DNA of 47,315 nucleotides from Lentisphaeria bacterium. Lineage in GTDB: Bacteria; Verrucomicrobiota; Lentisphaeria; Victivallales; UBA1829. This document shows, in pieces, positions 36,341 through 44,202 of this stretch. Below the pieces are notes generated by a model, which made no database searches, was not told the origin of the DNA, and worked only from the letters and a program-made list of their open reading frames with translations. The stretch lies in NCBI GenBank assembly GCA_017503375.1, contig JAFVTF010000007.1, positions 1 through 47,315 of the forward strand, read 5' to 3'. Position 1 is the stretch's first letter. Every line of letters starts with the position of its first letter. The position numbers and the translations under genes are program-made.

Positions 36341-37371
36341 TGAATGATGCGGAAAAACTGATTTCCATTCCGGAAGATATTATTTTCCATTCGTATCTGC
36401 TGCGGGTTATTGATCATCTCGGGTTTGTTTATGACCCGGAATTTGCATTGGATGATTACAATACACCGCAGTTGTTTCTGGATGGAGAAAATATGCTTGA
36501 ACTTGCAAAGTCCATGATTCCTGAAAATGGACAAATCAAGAATCTTGGCTATTTACCGTATCTTGCACATTTTGCATGTTATCACTGGATTACCATGTTT
36601 ACTTTTATTTATCCGGAGGGGGAAAATTACATAACTCCGGAAACTATGAGTGAAGCCGGCAAGCGTTTTCCGTTTATTCACGGCGCAAAATATCTGGATG
36701 ATTTTGCTGATGTCGAACATCGATCTGAAACATCTGATTTTATAAGGCCATTGAATTTGAATGGATATCCGGAACGGACTTATCCGAAATATCAAATGGC
36801 AAAAATGCTTGATCTAATGCTTGATTATTCCAACGCCTATATTTTGCGGGATTTTTATTACCATTATGGTCCGGAAGAGGATTTTTATAAAACAACAGAC
36901 CTTTATCTTGTGTGGAATTTCAAAACTTTTCGTGACGGAATTCTCTGGCGTGAACTTGATTCAACATCCGGGTATATGGTCCGGATGTACGGATATCTCG
37001 GATGGAAAAAAGAGGGGGATGATTGGATTGAAGAATCAACTCGGTTTCATCTGGAATTTCATTCAAAAAGTAAACTGCGGTACCGCTATATTGTTTTATG
37101 TCAGACACGCTCATGGGATTATGGGGATTGTCCGTATGACTTTGCAAAACATGAAATCAAAGATCAGCCGATATGGTCAGTGATATATGAATCACCCGGC
37201 TGGTGTTTGGGTGATTCTGTTTTTGAATATGATTTCAAACCCGGTGCAAAACCTTCCGGTGATACCGGATGGCAGGTTACTCTGTGGGAACCGAGTGTTA
37301 TCATCTATCCGGAATATCCGGACAGATTGAAAGAATTACTGAAAAATGAAAAAGAAGAAAGGAAAAACTGA
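36340..37371 (+). CDS. Unknown protein, tail-like cassette gene 3
   Basis: 343 residues; family not recognised. Unusually rich in Tyr, Trp, Phe and Asp (for example DLMLDYSNAYILRDFYYHYG and TLWEPSVIIYPEYPDRLKE), soluble, with no export signal. The start ATG at 36340 overlaps the previous stop and has GGAGGG before it; the in-frame GTG at 36328 is less likely. High aromatic content is common in capsid and tail proteins, but I cannot name a homologue. Confidence 0.5.
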   Translation: MNDAEKLISIPEDIIFHSYLLRVIDHLGFVYDPEFALDDYNTPQLFLDGENMLELAKSMIPENGQIKNLGYLPYLAHFACYHWITMFTFIYPEGENYITPETMSEAGKRFPFIHGAKYLDDFADVEHRSETSDFIRPLNLNGYPERTYPKYQMAKMLDLMLDYSNAYILRDFYYHYGPEEDFYKTTDLYLVWNFKTFRDGILWRELDSTSGYMVRMYGYLGWKKEGDDWIEESTRFHLEFHSKSKLRYRYIVLCQTRSWDYGDCPYDFAKHEIKDQPIWSVIYESPGWCLGDSVFEYDFKPGAKPSGDTGWQVTLWEPSVIIYPEYPDRLKELLKNEKEERKN

Positions 37372-37372
37372 T

Positions 37373-38206
37373 ATGACAGATATTTATTATTCATTGATTT
37401 TTCAAGAAAGAACCGATGCTGCCGGACGCATTATGCAGCCGACAGAAAAAATTGTTCTGAGTTACGGAAAACAGGAATGGTTTCAGCTTCACATTCCGGA
37501 ATATAAAAGAGTTGATGAAAATGTAATCTGCTGGGATGTTATTGTTTATGATACAGAACAGAATTCTTTGCTGTGTCATACAATTGATGCAGATATTATG
37601 TTTTCTGACAGAGAATACGGTCAAGTGGTTTTTTCTGTCAATACCAAAACAAAAAGCTTTTTGCAGGCTGTAAGAAAAAACAATGTTCATGGCTGGATGG
37701 AAGTCCGGGGAATTCATAATTCCGGTAATACTGTTTTTTGTATGCGGTTCCGGATATTGGCTCAATATACCAATGATCCGTCTGAAGATATTCCGGTTGA
37801 ACTCATTGATGATTTTGCAACAATGTCATGGGTAAAGAATTTATTGTCCGGCGGTGAAAATGAATCTTTTGTAACAAAAGAACTGCTTGAATCAAAAATT
37901 TCCGGAATGATGATTGATACGGCGGAATCTTCAAATGTTTTGTTGATTCATAACACCATTGTTCAACATTCTCTTGCTGCTGACGATGTTATCACAATTG
38001 ACACATCCGCAATGACTTCCGACAAATCGGTGACGATGGAACTCTGGCTGATTATGCCGGAAACAGTTGTTTCGTTTTCCATTCCGAACGTGAACTGGCT
38101 GGAAGAGCCTTCCTTTGATACCGCCAATACTCTTTATGCTGTCGTCCTAAGGTGGGATGGCGAAAAGGTTCTGGCAAACGTTTCCTATACTTTGGAGGTG
38201 AGCTGA
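37373..38206 (+). CDS. Probable tail-fibre/baseplate-type structural protein
   Basis: 277 residues. The C-terminal 60 residues have the pattern of phage tail-fibre end domains: a polar beta segment with SVTMELWLIMPETVVSFSIP, then a Trp-Leu pair, then TLYAVVLRWDGEKVLANVSY. That layout (linear-combination beta strands ending in WDG...NxxY) recurs in fibre proteins of gut phages. The N-terminal 150 residues look like a beta-sandwich adaptor, linked by a short helix. The start ATG at 37373 overlaps the previous stop by spacing of one base. No signal peptide. Call is by pattern only. Confidence 0.5.
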   Translation: MTDIYYSLIFQERTDAAGRIMQPTEKIVLSYGKQEWFQLHIPEYKRVDENVICWDVIVYDTEQNSLLCHTIDADIMFSDREYGQVVFSVNTKTKSFLQAVRKNNVHGWMEVRGIHNSGNTVFCMRFRILAQYTNDPSEDIPVELIDDFATMSWVKNLLSGGENESFVTKELLESKISGMMIDTAESSNVLLIHNTIVQHSLAADDVITIDTSAMTSDKSVTMELWLIMPETVVSFSIPNVNWLEEPSFDTANTLYAVVLRWDGEKVLANVSYTLEVS

Positions 38207-38207
38207 T

Positions 38208-39404
38208 ATGCCGATTCCATACAGATTGAATCCAATGGGGAAGAACGAAAAGAAGTATTTTGAGCTGATCGTCAAGCCGGGTATTCTGACAAGCTCTATG
38301 ACTTATGGATTTACTCCGTATTGGAACCGTGGCGGTTACTGTTCTGTTGATTGGGGCGATGGAAGCTGGGAAGATGCTGTAACAAGCAGAACAAAGCTGA
38401 ACCATACTTATGCTGAGGCTGGGACTTATACGGTCAAGATCAAGGCGGAGTGTTATTATATAATCTTTGGAGCTTCTAGCATATTATATGATTGCTCCGA
38501 AAATTGGGATTTTCTTGGCTCGTTAATAGGAAGTTCAGGAGCTTCTCAAATCTTTGATACTTGCAGTAATCTTGTTCATACATTTAAATCGTTACCTTCT
38601 ACATTACTCTATGGGTATTGCATGTTCAGAGCTTGTAATAAAGCTGATTTTATTTTTGAAAAATTACCTGATGGCTTGGTAAATGGGGGACACATGTTCA
38701 ATGGCTGCTCAAAATCGACATTACCATTGACAAGTCTTCCTGAGGGATTGACGAATGGAGCCGGCATGTTCGACGGCTGTAGCAATGCAACGCTTCCCTT
38801 AACGAAACTTCCTGAAGGGTTGACGAATTGTAGTAGTATGTTCTACGGATGCTCCAACGCTCAGCTCCCATTAACGAATTTGCCTGGTGGATTGACGAAC
38901 GGTAAGAACATGTTCTGTTTGTGCAAGACAGCAAAATTTTCCTTCGTCAGTTTGCCTGATGGTTTGACGAACGGAAGTTCCATGTTTGATTCATGCAGAA
39001 AGGCTGAACTTCCTTTGACAAGTCTTCCAAATGCTTTGACGAATGGAGATAACATGTTTAGCGGGTGTGGCAACGCACAGCTCCCTTTGACAAGTTTACC
39101 TGAAGGATTGACAACAGCTAGAGGGATGTTTTACGTATGCCTAAAAGCGGAAATAAAGCTAACCAAACTACCAAGTGGGGTAACAGATTGTTATCGTATG
39201 TTCTATGGTTGTACAAACGCAGAAATCAACCTTGATACGCTTGTAGCAAACGCTCCTGAAGAGGGGTGGACTGCTTTAACAAATATATCATATATGTTTA
39301 GTAACTGTCCGAAAGTTACAGGCTCACGTTCAGCATTTTTGGCAAAGTGTCCGAACGTAACCGACATAACCGATGCTTTCTTAGGCACAAACACAACTGA
39401 ATAA
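38208..39404 (+). CDS. PKD-like domain plus nine 24-residue BspA-like repeats
   Basis: 398 residues. Residues about 28-82 form a PKD-like beta-sandwich (CSVDWGDGSWED, then NHTYAEAGTYTVKIKAE). Residues 128-343 are nine tandem 24-residue repeats with the frame LP-x-x-LTNG-x-x-MF-x-x-C-x-x-A-x-LPLT; Leu, Pro, Met-Phe and Cys are fixed and the residues flanking MF vary. The repeat resembles BspA/DUF285-type leucine-rich repeats of surface adhesins. There is no signal peptide, so it is not a classical exported adhesin; a fibre-tip or receptor-binding role fits its place after a tail-fibre-like gene. Its GGAGGTGAGC ribosome site overlaps the previous gene's end. Confidence 0.7.
   Translation: MPIPYRLNPMGKNEKKYFELIVKPGILTSSMTYGFTPYWNRGGYCSVDWGDGSWEDAVTSRTKLNHTYAEAGTYTVKIKAECYYIIFGASSILYDCSENWDFLGSLIGSSGASQIFDTCSNLVHTFKSLPSTLLYGYCMFRACNKADFIFEKLPDGLVNGGHMFNGCSKSTLPLTSLPEGLTNGAGMFDGCSNATLPLTKLPEGLTNCSSMFYGCSNAQLPLTNLPGGLTNGKNMFCLCKTAKFSFVSLPDGLTNGSSMFDSCRKAELPLTSLPNALTNGDNMFSGCGNAQLPLTSLPEGLTTARGMFYVCLKAEIKLTKLPSGVTDCYRMFYGCTNAEINLDTLVANAPEEGWTALTNISYMFSNCPKVTGSRSAFLAKCPNVTDITDAFLGTNTTE
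38589..39236 (+). repeat. Nine tandem 72-bp coding repeats
   Basis: Nine in-frame units of 72 bases (24 codons), spanning residues 128-343 of the PKD/BspA-like protein. Units are diverged in DNA but share words such as TTGACGAA and ATGTTC. The differences cluster at codons for residues around MF and after Cys, the exposed side of such repeats. Confidence 0.8.
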
Positions 39405-39418
39405 AGGAGAATTTTAAT

Positions 39419-39796
39419 ATGAAGATTTGGGCGAAAATCGAAGATGGAAGAATCGTTTATCCTCCGAAGAATGACAAAGAATCGGGGATGTTCAATGTTG
39501 ATAAAAACGAAAAATGGCTTGCGGAACATGGCTTTTCTCAACAGACACCGGAAGAGCTTGAGCCGTATCAGCCGAAACCGATTGCAGAACCGAAAAAGTA
39601 CAGCACATTGAAGATCATCCGTACTCTTGGCGATGAATGGGAAGGGTATAGAACTTTGCTTTCCACGGCGGGTGTTCTGGACCAGTTCTTTGCGGCTAAC
39701 TACTTATCAGAAGATGACCCGGTTTTTGCGGCGTTTCTGGAAAACGTGCCGGAAGATGTGAAGGCGATGCTGGATTTGTGTGAGTGGGAGGAATGA
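39419..39796 (+). CDS. Small acidic protein, possible tail-fibre assembly or cap protein
   Basis: 125 residues, acidic, without a signal. The start MKIWAKIEDGRIVYPPKND is the short beta pattern seen at the beginning of small genes that follow tail fibres, where some act as fibre chaperones. A helical second half ends DLCEWEE. It follows the repeat protein by 14 bases with AGGAG before the ATG and ends at a strong bidirectional terminator. The comparison is by position and style only. Confidence 0.45.
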   Translation: MKIWAKIEDGRIVYPPKNDKESGMFNVDKNEKWLAEHGFSQQTPEELEPYQPKPIAEPKKYSTLKIIRTLGDEWEGYRTLLSTAGVLDQFFAANYLSEDDPVFAAFLENVPEDVKAMLDLCEWEE

Positions 39797-39816
39797 TAGT
39801 CTGGGATTAAAAAAAT

Positions 39817-39857
39817 GGGGTAAAAATGCTTTCCTTTGCATTTTTACCCCGATTTTT
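39817..39857. terminator. Bidirectional terminator between the tail-like cassette and the Ehr operon
   Basis: GGGGTAAAAATGC (39817-39829) pairs perfectly with GCATTTTTACCCC (39838-39850), 13 bp with an 8-base loop. The plus strand continues GATTTTTTT and the minus strand ATTTTTTTAATCC, so it can stop both converging units. Confidence 0.93.
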
Positions 39858-40613
39858 TTATTTCCGGTTCATGAGCCTGAGCATACCTTCCAGAAGTGTG
39901 GTCGGATGCGGAGGACAACCTGGAACATAAAGGTCCGGTTTCAGAATTTCTTCAATACCGCCCATAGCTTCGGGAGAATCCTGATAGATTCCTCCGGAAA
40001 TCGCACAGGTACCGCATGCAATTACCCAAACCGGATGCGGAGCTGCTTCATAACCTTTTTTCAAAGCGAGCAGCATATTTTTACTGACAGGTCCGGTAAC
40101 CAGAATGCAATCTGCATGACGCGGTGATGCAACAACTTGAATTCCGAATCTTCCCATATCCCAGGCAAGAGTTCCCAAGACATTGAAATCCAATTCACAA
40201 GCGGCGCAGCCTCCTGCGGAAATCTGACGGATTTTCAGCGATTTTGAACAGAATCGCAGGAATTCCCGGTCAGTGGGACGTTCCGGTTCATAAATTTCCC
40301 CGGAATGAGCTATCAGATTTGCACGGGTCATGTTTGCCAAACGGTATTCCGGAGAGAATGTAATTGCCTGTTGTTTGCAAACTGCTGCACAATCCCCGCA
40401 GAAAATGCACTTTCCTGTGTCGATGGCAAGATCTTTTCCAACGGCTACAACCGCATCAACGGGACACGCAGCCTTACATGCTCCACAGTCGGCACATTTT
40501 GAGGCGTCCAGGACGGGCCGTCCATTGAACCGATCGGGCAGGGTGGGGGGCTGAACCGGAAATTTTCCTGTCCGGTAACCTTGAAATAATCTGGCTTTCA
40601 GAGCTTTGAACAT
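39858..40613 (-). CDS. Ehr/Hyf-like small subunit with fused two-cluster ferredoxin domain
   Basis: 251 residues. The N-terminal part is a two [4Fe-4S] ferredoxin (C40, C43, C46, C50 and C69, C72, C75, C79), like NuoI/HyfH. The C-terminal part is the NuoB/HyfI family, with C136-x2-C139, C203 and C233 (GGCAACE, ACGTCA, PGCPPHP) for the proximal cluster next to the large subunit. In Hyf and complex I these are separate proteins, so this is a HyfH-HyfI fusion. It is the last gene of the operon and passes electrons between an unknown soluble donor and the large subunit. Confidence 0.88.
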   Translation of the reverse strand: MFKALKARLFQGYRTGKFPVQPPTLPDRFNGRPVLDASKCADCGACKAACPVDAVVAVGKDLAIDTGKCIFCGDCAAVCKQQAITFSPEYRLANMTRANLIAHSGEIYEPERPTDREFLRFCSKSLKIRQISAGGCAACELDFNVLGTLAWDMGRFGIQVVASPRHADCILVTGPVSKNMLLALKKGYEAAPHPVWVIACGTCAISGGIYQDSPEAMGGIEEILKPDLYVPGCPPHPTTLLEGMLRLMNRK

Positions 40614-40622
40614 ATTATCACC

Positions 40623-42131
40623 TCACAGGTCATGTCCGCAATAGGACAGGTTGAAACTTTTGTTGCAGATCGGGAAGTTGGAGATTTGTTCTCCGCGCAG
40701 AGCCATTGCCAAACCGGTCCAGTTATGGAAAGAGGCATCTGTGATTTTGTAACGGCGGAATGTCCCTTCCGTTCCGGTAATCACTGCATGGCAGAGTTCG
40801 CCGCGCCAGGATTCTACAACGGAAACGGCAATTTTATCAGCCGGAATTTTTCCATTATATTCACTCCGGATTTCCCCTTGCAATTCTTCCTGAAGCATCC
40901 GGATAATGAATTCATGAGAGGTCACGATTTCACGGTAGCGGACGTGTGCCCGTGCCATGACTTCTCCGGTGCAATGTTTGAGGGAGATCCGTTTCGGACG
41001 GGGATCATCATTCAGAGGCAGGTCATAGCGGGTATCAATCAGCAAACCGCTGGCACGGCCTGCCATCCCGACCAATCCGAGATCTTTTGCAAGTTCTCTG
41101 CGGACGGCTCCGGTATTTTCAAATCGGTCAAGCACTGTCGGACAGTCAAACATCAGATCCAGAGCGTTTTTCAGTTCCGGATAAACCCGGTCGATCCATT
41201 TCAGAATTTTTTCAGCCCGTGCCGGTTCCAAGTCAAATTTGACTCCGCCGGGAACCACAAGATTGCGTCCGAAACGGTTACCGCAAAGTTCAGCGGTCAT
41301 ATTCAGATACTCTCCGCGGATTCTTCCGCAGAAGGAGGCTGTCGGTAAAAATGCCACATCGCCGGCAAGGGCTCCGAGATCACCCACATGATTGGCGATC
41401 CGTTCCAGTTCCAGAGCAATCGCTCTGATCCGTCTGGCTTTGGCGGAAGGAACTGTTTCATCCAATGCTTCAAGAATCGCGGCACAGGCAGTTGCTTCTG
41501 CAATGGAGCTGTCTCCGGCAGCAGTTTCCGCCATGCGGATTGTGCGCGGGGAAACTTTTCCTTCCATCATTTTTTCGATTCCCCTGTGCTGATATCCGAG
41601 AGAGATCTCCAAAGAATAGACATCTTCGCCCATGCACTGGAAACGGAAATGTCCGGGTTCGATCACCCCTGCGTGAATGGGACCGACGGCAACTTCATGA
41701 GCTGCTTCTCCCCGCATGGTTATGAAGTCGATCATGCCGATTTCCGGTGCTTTTTCGTTGGTCCAGGGAGCTTTCCCGGCATAAGATTCGTGGAATCTCA
41801 CAGCTTTCAGATTGGGATGTCCTTCAGGGACGATTCCATACTGTTCTGCCATTTCCCGTTCAAAAAGATGTGCCGCAGGAAGTGCCGGAGTCAATGACTG
41901 ATATGTTCCGGCTGTTTCCATTGATGTAATCAGCAGAACATGTTCTTTCGGATTCAGAAGTATTGCAAAAATCCGGAAATTTTCCCCTTCCGGCATTGCA
42001 AAAAGAGATTCGATTCTGCTTCCGGCATTGACTGTTTCTATTACGGAAGACCGGAAAATCTGTTCCTCCAAAACCGGAATCAGAGAAAGAGCAGCGGAAG
42101 TTCCATTGGAAAGTTTATAGAAAAGATCCAT
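40623..42131 (-). CDS. Ehr-type large subunit: NuoC-NuoD-like, [NiFe] cysteines absent
   Basis: 502 residues. Residues 1 to about 118 are NuoC-like (HLFEREMAEQYGIVPEGHPNLKA); the rest is the NiFe-hydrogenase/NuoD catalytic fold. Real hydrogenases carry an N-terminal CGxC and a C-terminal DPCxxC that bind nickel and iron. Here the first site reads AAGDSSIAEA (204-213) and the last residues are ICNKSFNLSYCGHDL, where C489 and C498 are eight residues apart, not CxxC. The metal site is therefore missing, as in NuoD and in the Ehr complexes described as hydrogenase-related relatives of complex I. No hyp maturation genes are in the window. Function is proton or sodium translocation driven by an unidentified redox reaction. 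Confidence 0.85.
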   Translation of the reverse strand: MDLFYKLSNGTSAALSLIPVLEEQIFRSSVIETVNAGSRIESLFAMPEGENFRIFAILLNPKEHVLLITSMETAGTYQSLTPALPAAHLFEREMAEQYGIVPEGHPNLKAVRFHESYAGKAPWTNEKAPEIGMIDFITMRGEAAHEVAVGPIHAGVIEPGHFRFQCMGEDVYSLEISLGYQHRGIEKMMEGKVSPRTIRMAETAAGDSSIAEATACAAILEALDETVPSAKARRIRAIALELERIANHVGDLGALAGDVAFLPTASFCGRIRGEYLNMTAELCGNRFGRNLVVPGGVKFDLEPARAEKILKWIDRVYPELKNALDLMFDCPTVLDRFENTGAVRRELAKDLGLVGMAGRASGLLIDTRYDLPLNDDPRPKRISLKHCTGEVMARAHVRYREIVTSHEFIIRMLQEELQGEIRSEYNGKIPADKIAVSVVESWRGELCHAVITGTEGTFRRYKITDASFHNWTGLAMALRGEQISNFPICNKSFNLSYCGHDL

Positions 42132-42141
42132 GATTTCCTCC

Positions 42142-43548
42142 TTAAATAAGATAACCGTTTTTCAGGATCATGGTGACCCCGCTGACAATGATCAGGACAA
42201 TTACGAAGAACGGAATGAGAGCAAGCCGTTCTGCATCGGTATCCTGTTCGCGGACCGGACCCGGAATATCTTCCCCCATGGTCATCCGCAGCGCATTGCA
42301 GGTCATTCCGCAGAAAACCATGAACAGGAACAGAAGAATAACTCCTCCGAGAATGAATCCGGCTTTCTGAATCAGCACGAATTCTGTCAGGAACAGGGGG
42401 GATGGCGGCATACCGCAAATCAGAATAATTCCGATCACCCACAGTGTACTGTTTTTCTTCAACCGTCCGAACATACCATGAACCAGTTCAACTTTCCGGG
42501 TTCCGTAAGCTACAAGAATATTTCCGGCAACAAGGAACAGCAGCATTTTGCACATGGAATGGAAAATCATGTGAAGCAGTGTCACTTCCTGCATGGAAAG
42601 TCCCCACATAATGGCAAGCAGCCCCATGTGTTCCACACTGGAATAGGCAAGCATCCGTTTGTAATCACTCTGTCTGATGATGAAGAAAGCTGCAACTGCA
42701 AGAGAGAGAACCCCGAAAATCAGGAAATATTCTTTGCAGAACATCTGCAATGCTTCCGGAGCAACAGAATAAACACGGACCAACCCGAGGAAGGAACAGT
42801 TCAGCAATGTTCCGGAAAGCATGACTGACACCATGGAGGGTGCTTCGCTGTGAGCATCCGGCAGCCAGGTGTGGAACGGTGCAAGACCCATTTTCAATCC
42901 ATAACCCGCAAAGCAGAAAATAAATGCTGCCTTGAAATAATCCGGATTGATCATCACTTCTTTTCCGAAAGCGGAGAAATTCAATCCGGCAGCAACCCCT
43001 TCCGGTGTTTTGGCAGACATTCCAAGCAGGAATGTTCCAAACAGGGCAAGTCCAATCCCCACGGAACAGATCAGAAGGTATTTCCACATGGCTTCTGTTG
43101 AACCGGCAGATCTGTGGAAGTTGATCAGCGGTGCACTGGCAAGGGTCGTAGCTTCCACTGCAACCCACAGCAGACCGAAGTTCCGGGCAACCGCAACCAG
43201 ACTCATGGTGAACACAAATGCACAGAGAACCGAACAGAAAACATTCATCGGCATGTGGTGCGGATCATGTTTATGTTCCACAGGCAGCCAGAAAAATGCC
43301 TGACCAGCTGCGCAGAGGAAAAGAAAACTCATGATTCCGAGAACGAACAGCGCCATTTCATCGGTTCCGATATACTGGCTGAACACCGGGATGTTCCATT
43401 CCGGATAAAGAATCAGCAGAACACATGCGGCATTATGCATCAACGCCGTCAGCAGAAGAATCGTCCGGATCGCGGTGAGATTCTTTTTACTGAGATAGAT
43501 CAATATTCCGCCGATGACCGGCACGAGAAGAAGAATCAGTTCAAACAT
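42142..43548 (-). CDS. HyfF/NuoN-NuoM-like antiporter subunit
   Basis: 468 residues with about fourteen membrane segments. It belongs to the Mrp-antiporter-like ion pump subunits (NuoL/M/N, HyfB/D/F). Key words are FAGYGLKMGLAPFHTWLPDAHSEAP with the conserved Lys and the LMLSGTLLNCSFLGLVR-type helix break. It gives one ion channel of the complex. It starts in the last base of the HyfE-like stop codon, and the large-subunit gene follows after 10 bases. Confidence 0.88.
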   Translation of the reverse strand: MFELILLLVPVIGGILIYLSKKNLTAIRTILLLTALMHNAACVLLILYPEWNIPVFSQYIGTDEMALFVLGIMSFLFLCAAGQAFFWLPVEHKHDPHHMPMNVFCSVLCAFVFTMSLVAVARNFGLLWVAVEATTLASAPLINFHRSAGSTEAMWKYLLICSVGIGLALFGTFLLGMSAKTPEGVAAGLNFSAFGKEVMINPDYFKAAFIFCFAGYGLKMGLAPFHTWLPDAHSEAPSMVSVMLSGTLLNCSFLGLVRVYSVAPEALQMFCKEYFLIFGVLSLAVAAFFIIRQSDYKRMLAYSSVEHMGLLAIMWGLSMQEVTLLHMIFHSMCKMLLFLVAGNILVAYGTRKVELVHGMFGRLKKNSTLWVIGIILICGMPPSPLFLTEFVLIQKAGFILGGVILLFLFMVFCGMTCNALRMTMGEDIPGPVREQDTDAERLALIPFFVIVLIIVSGVTMILKNGYLI

Positions 43549-44201
43549 TATTCAGCCTCCTTTTGATTGTCTCCGAGAAAATGGAGCTTATCGGAATCAA
43601 TATGCTGGAATTCCCGTTTGATCCGCATGACTGCGATTCCCATGACAAAGACCAGAACCAGAACGTCAAGCAGAATTCCAAGTTCAATGGCAACACCGAA
43701 ATCAAGCATCCGTCCGGTTCCGAAAAGTGAAATCCCGTTTTCAAATGTCAGAAAACCAATCGCCTGTGTAATCGCTTTCCGGCGCGCCATTACAATAAAC
43801 AATCCGGTAAGCATTGTTGCAACTGCCGTCGGTGTCGCAAGCCGGAGATGCGGCTCTTCTGCCGGAAGTTTCGTTCCGAGCCAGAAGGAAACAGCAAAGA
43901 ACAGCAGCACAATGATCAGTGAGGTGGAATAACCAACCAGCGGTTCCAGTTCACGGCAGACATCAGCTCTTTTGATCGCCGCAACCAGAAGATACGGCAG
44001 GGCAATCCCCTTGATGGAGATATTCAGCAGTGCCGCAATCAGGTGTGATGCCTCAATATGACCGAGAAACAACGGGAGCAATCCCAGAAGAATTCCTTGA
44101 AGAACAACAATCTTGATACAGTGCATCAAACGGCTTGATGCTGCCATCATCAGATTGGTGATCAGGAAAAGTGCAAGAATGAAATCAATCAGATGTTCCA
44201 T
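43548..44201 (-). CDS. HyfE-like membrane subunit
   Basis: 217 residues with six or seven hydrophobic segments. The arrangement (EHLIDFILALFLITNLMMAASSRL, then short loops) and its place in the operon match HyfE, the small membrane subunit of hydrogenase-4-type complexes. The longer frame begins at 44219, but GGAGGT lies 10 bases before the ATG at 44201, which follows the HyfC-like stop by one base. Confidence 0.75.
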   Translation of the reverse strand: MEHLIDFILALFLITNLMMAASSRLMHCIKIVVLQGILLGLLPLFLGHIEASHLIAALLNISIKGIALPYLLVAAIKRADVCRELEPLVGYSTSLIIVLLFFAVSFWLGTKLPAEEPHLRLATPTAVATMLTGLFIVMARRKAITQAIGFLTFENGISLFGTGRMLDFGVAIELGILLDVLVLVFVMGIAVMRIKREFQHIDSDKLHFLGDNQKEAE

Positions 44202-44202
44202 T

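Noticed and set aside
38208..39404. Diversity-generating retroelement target
   Set aside because: Variable repeat positions are suggestive, but there is no reverse transcriptase or template repeat in the window.
34819..39796. Complete prophage
   Set aside because: No integrase, terminase, portal, capsid, lysis gene, attachment repeats or tRNA target were seen; only tail-like genes are present.
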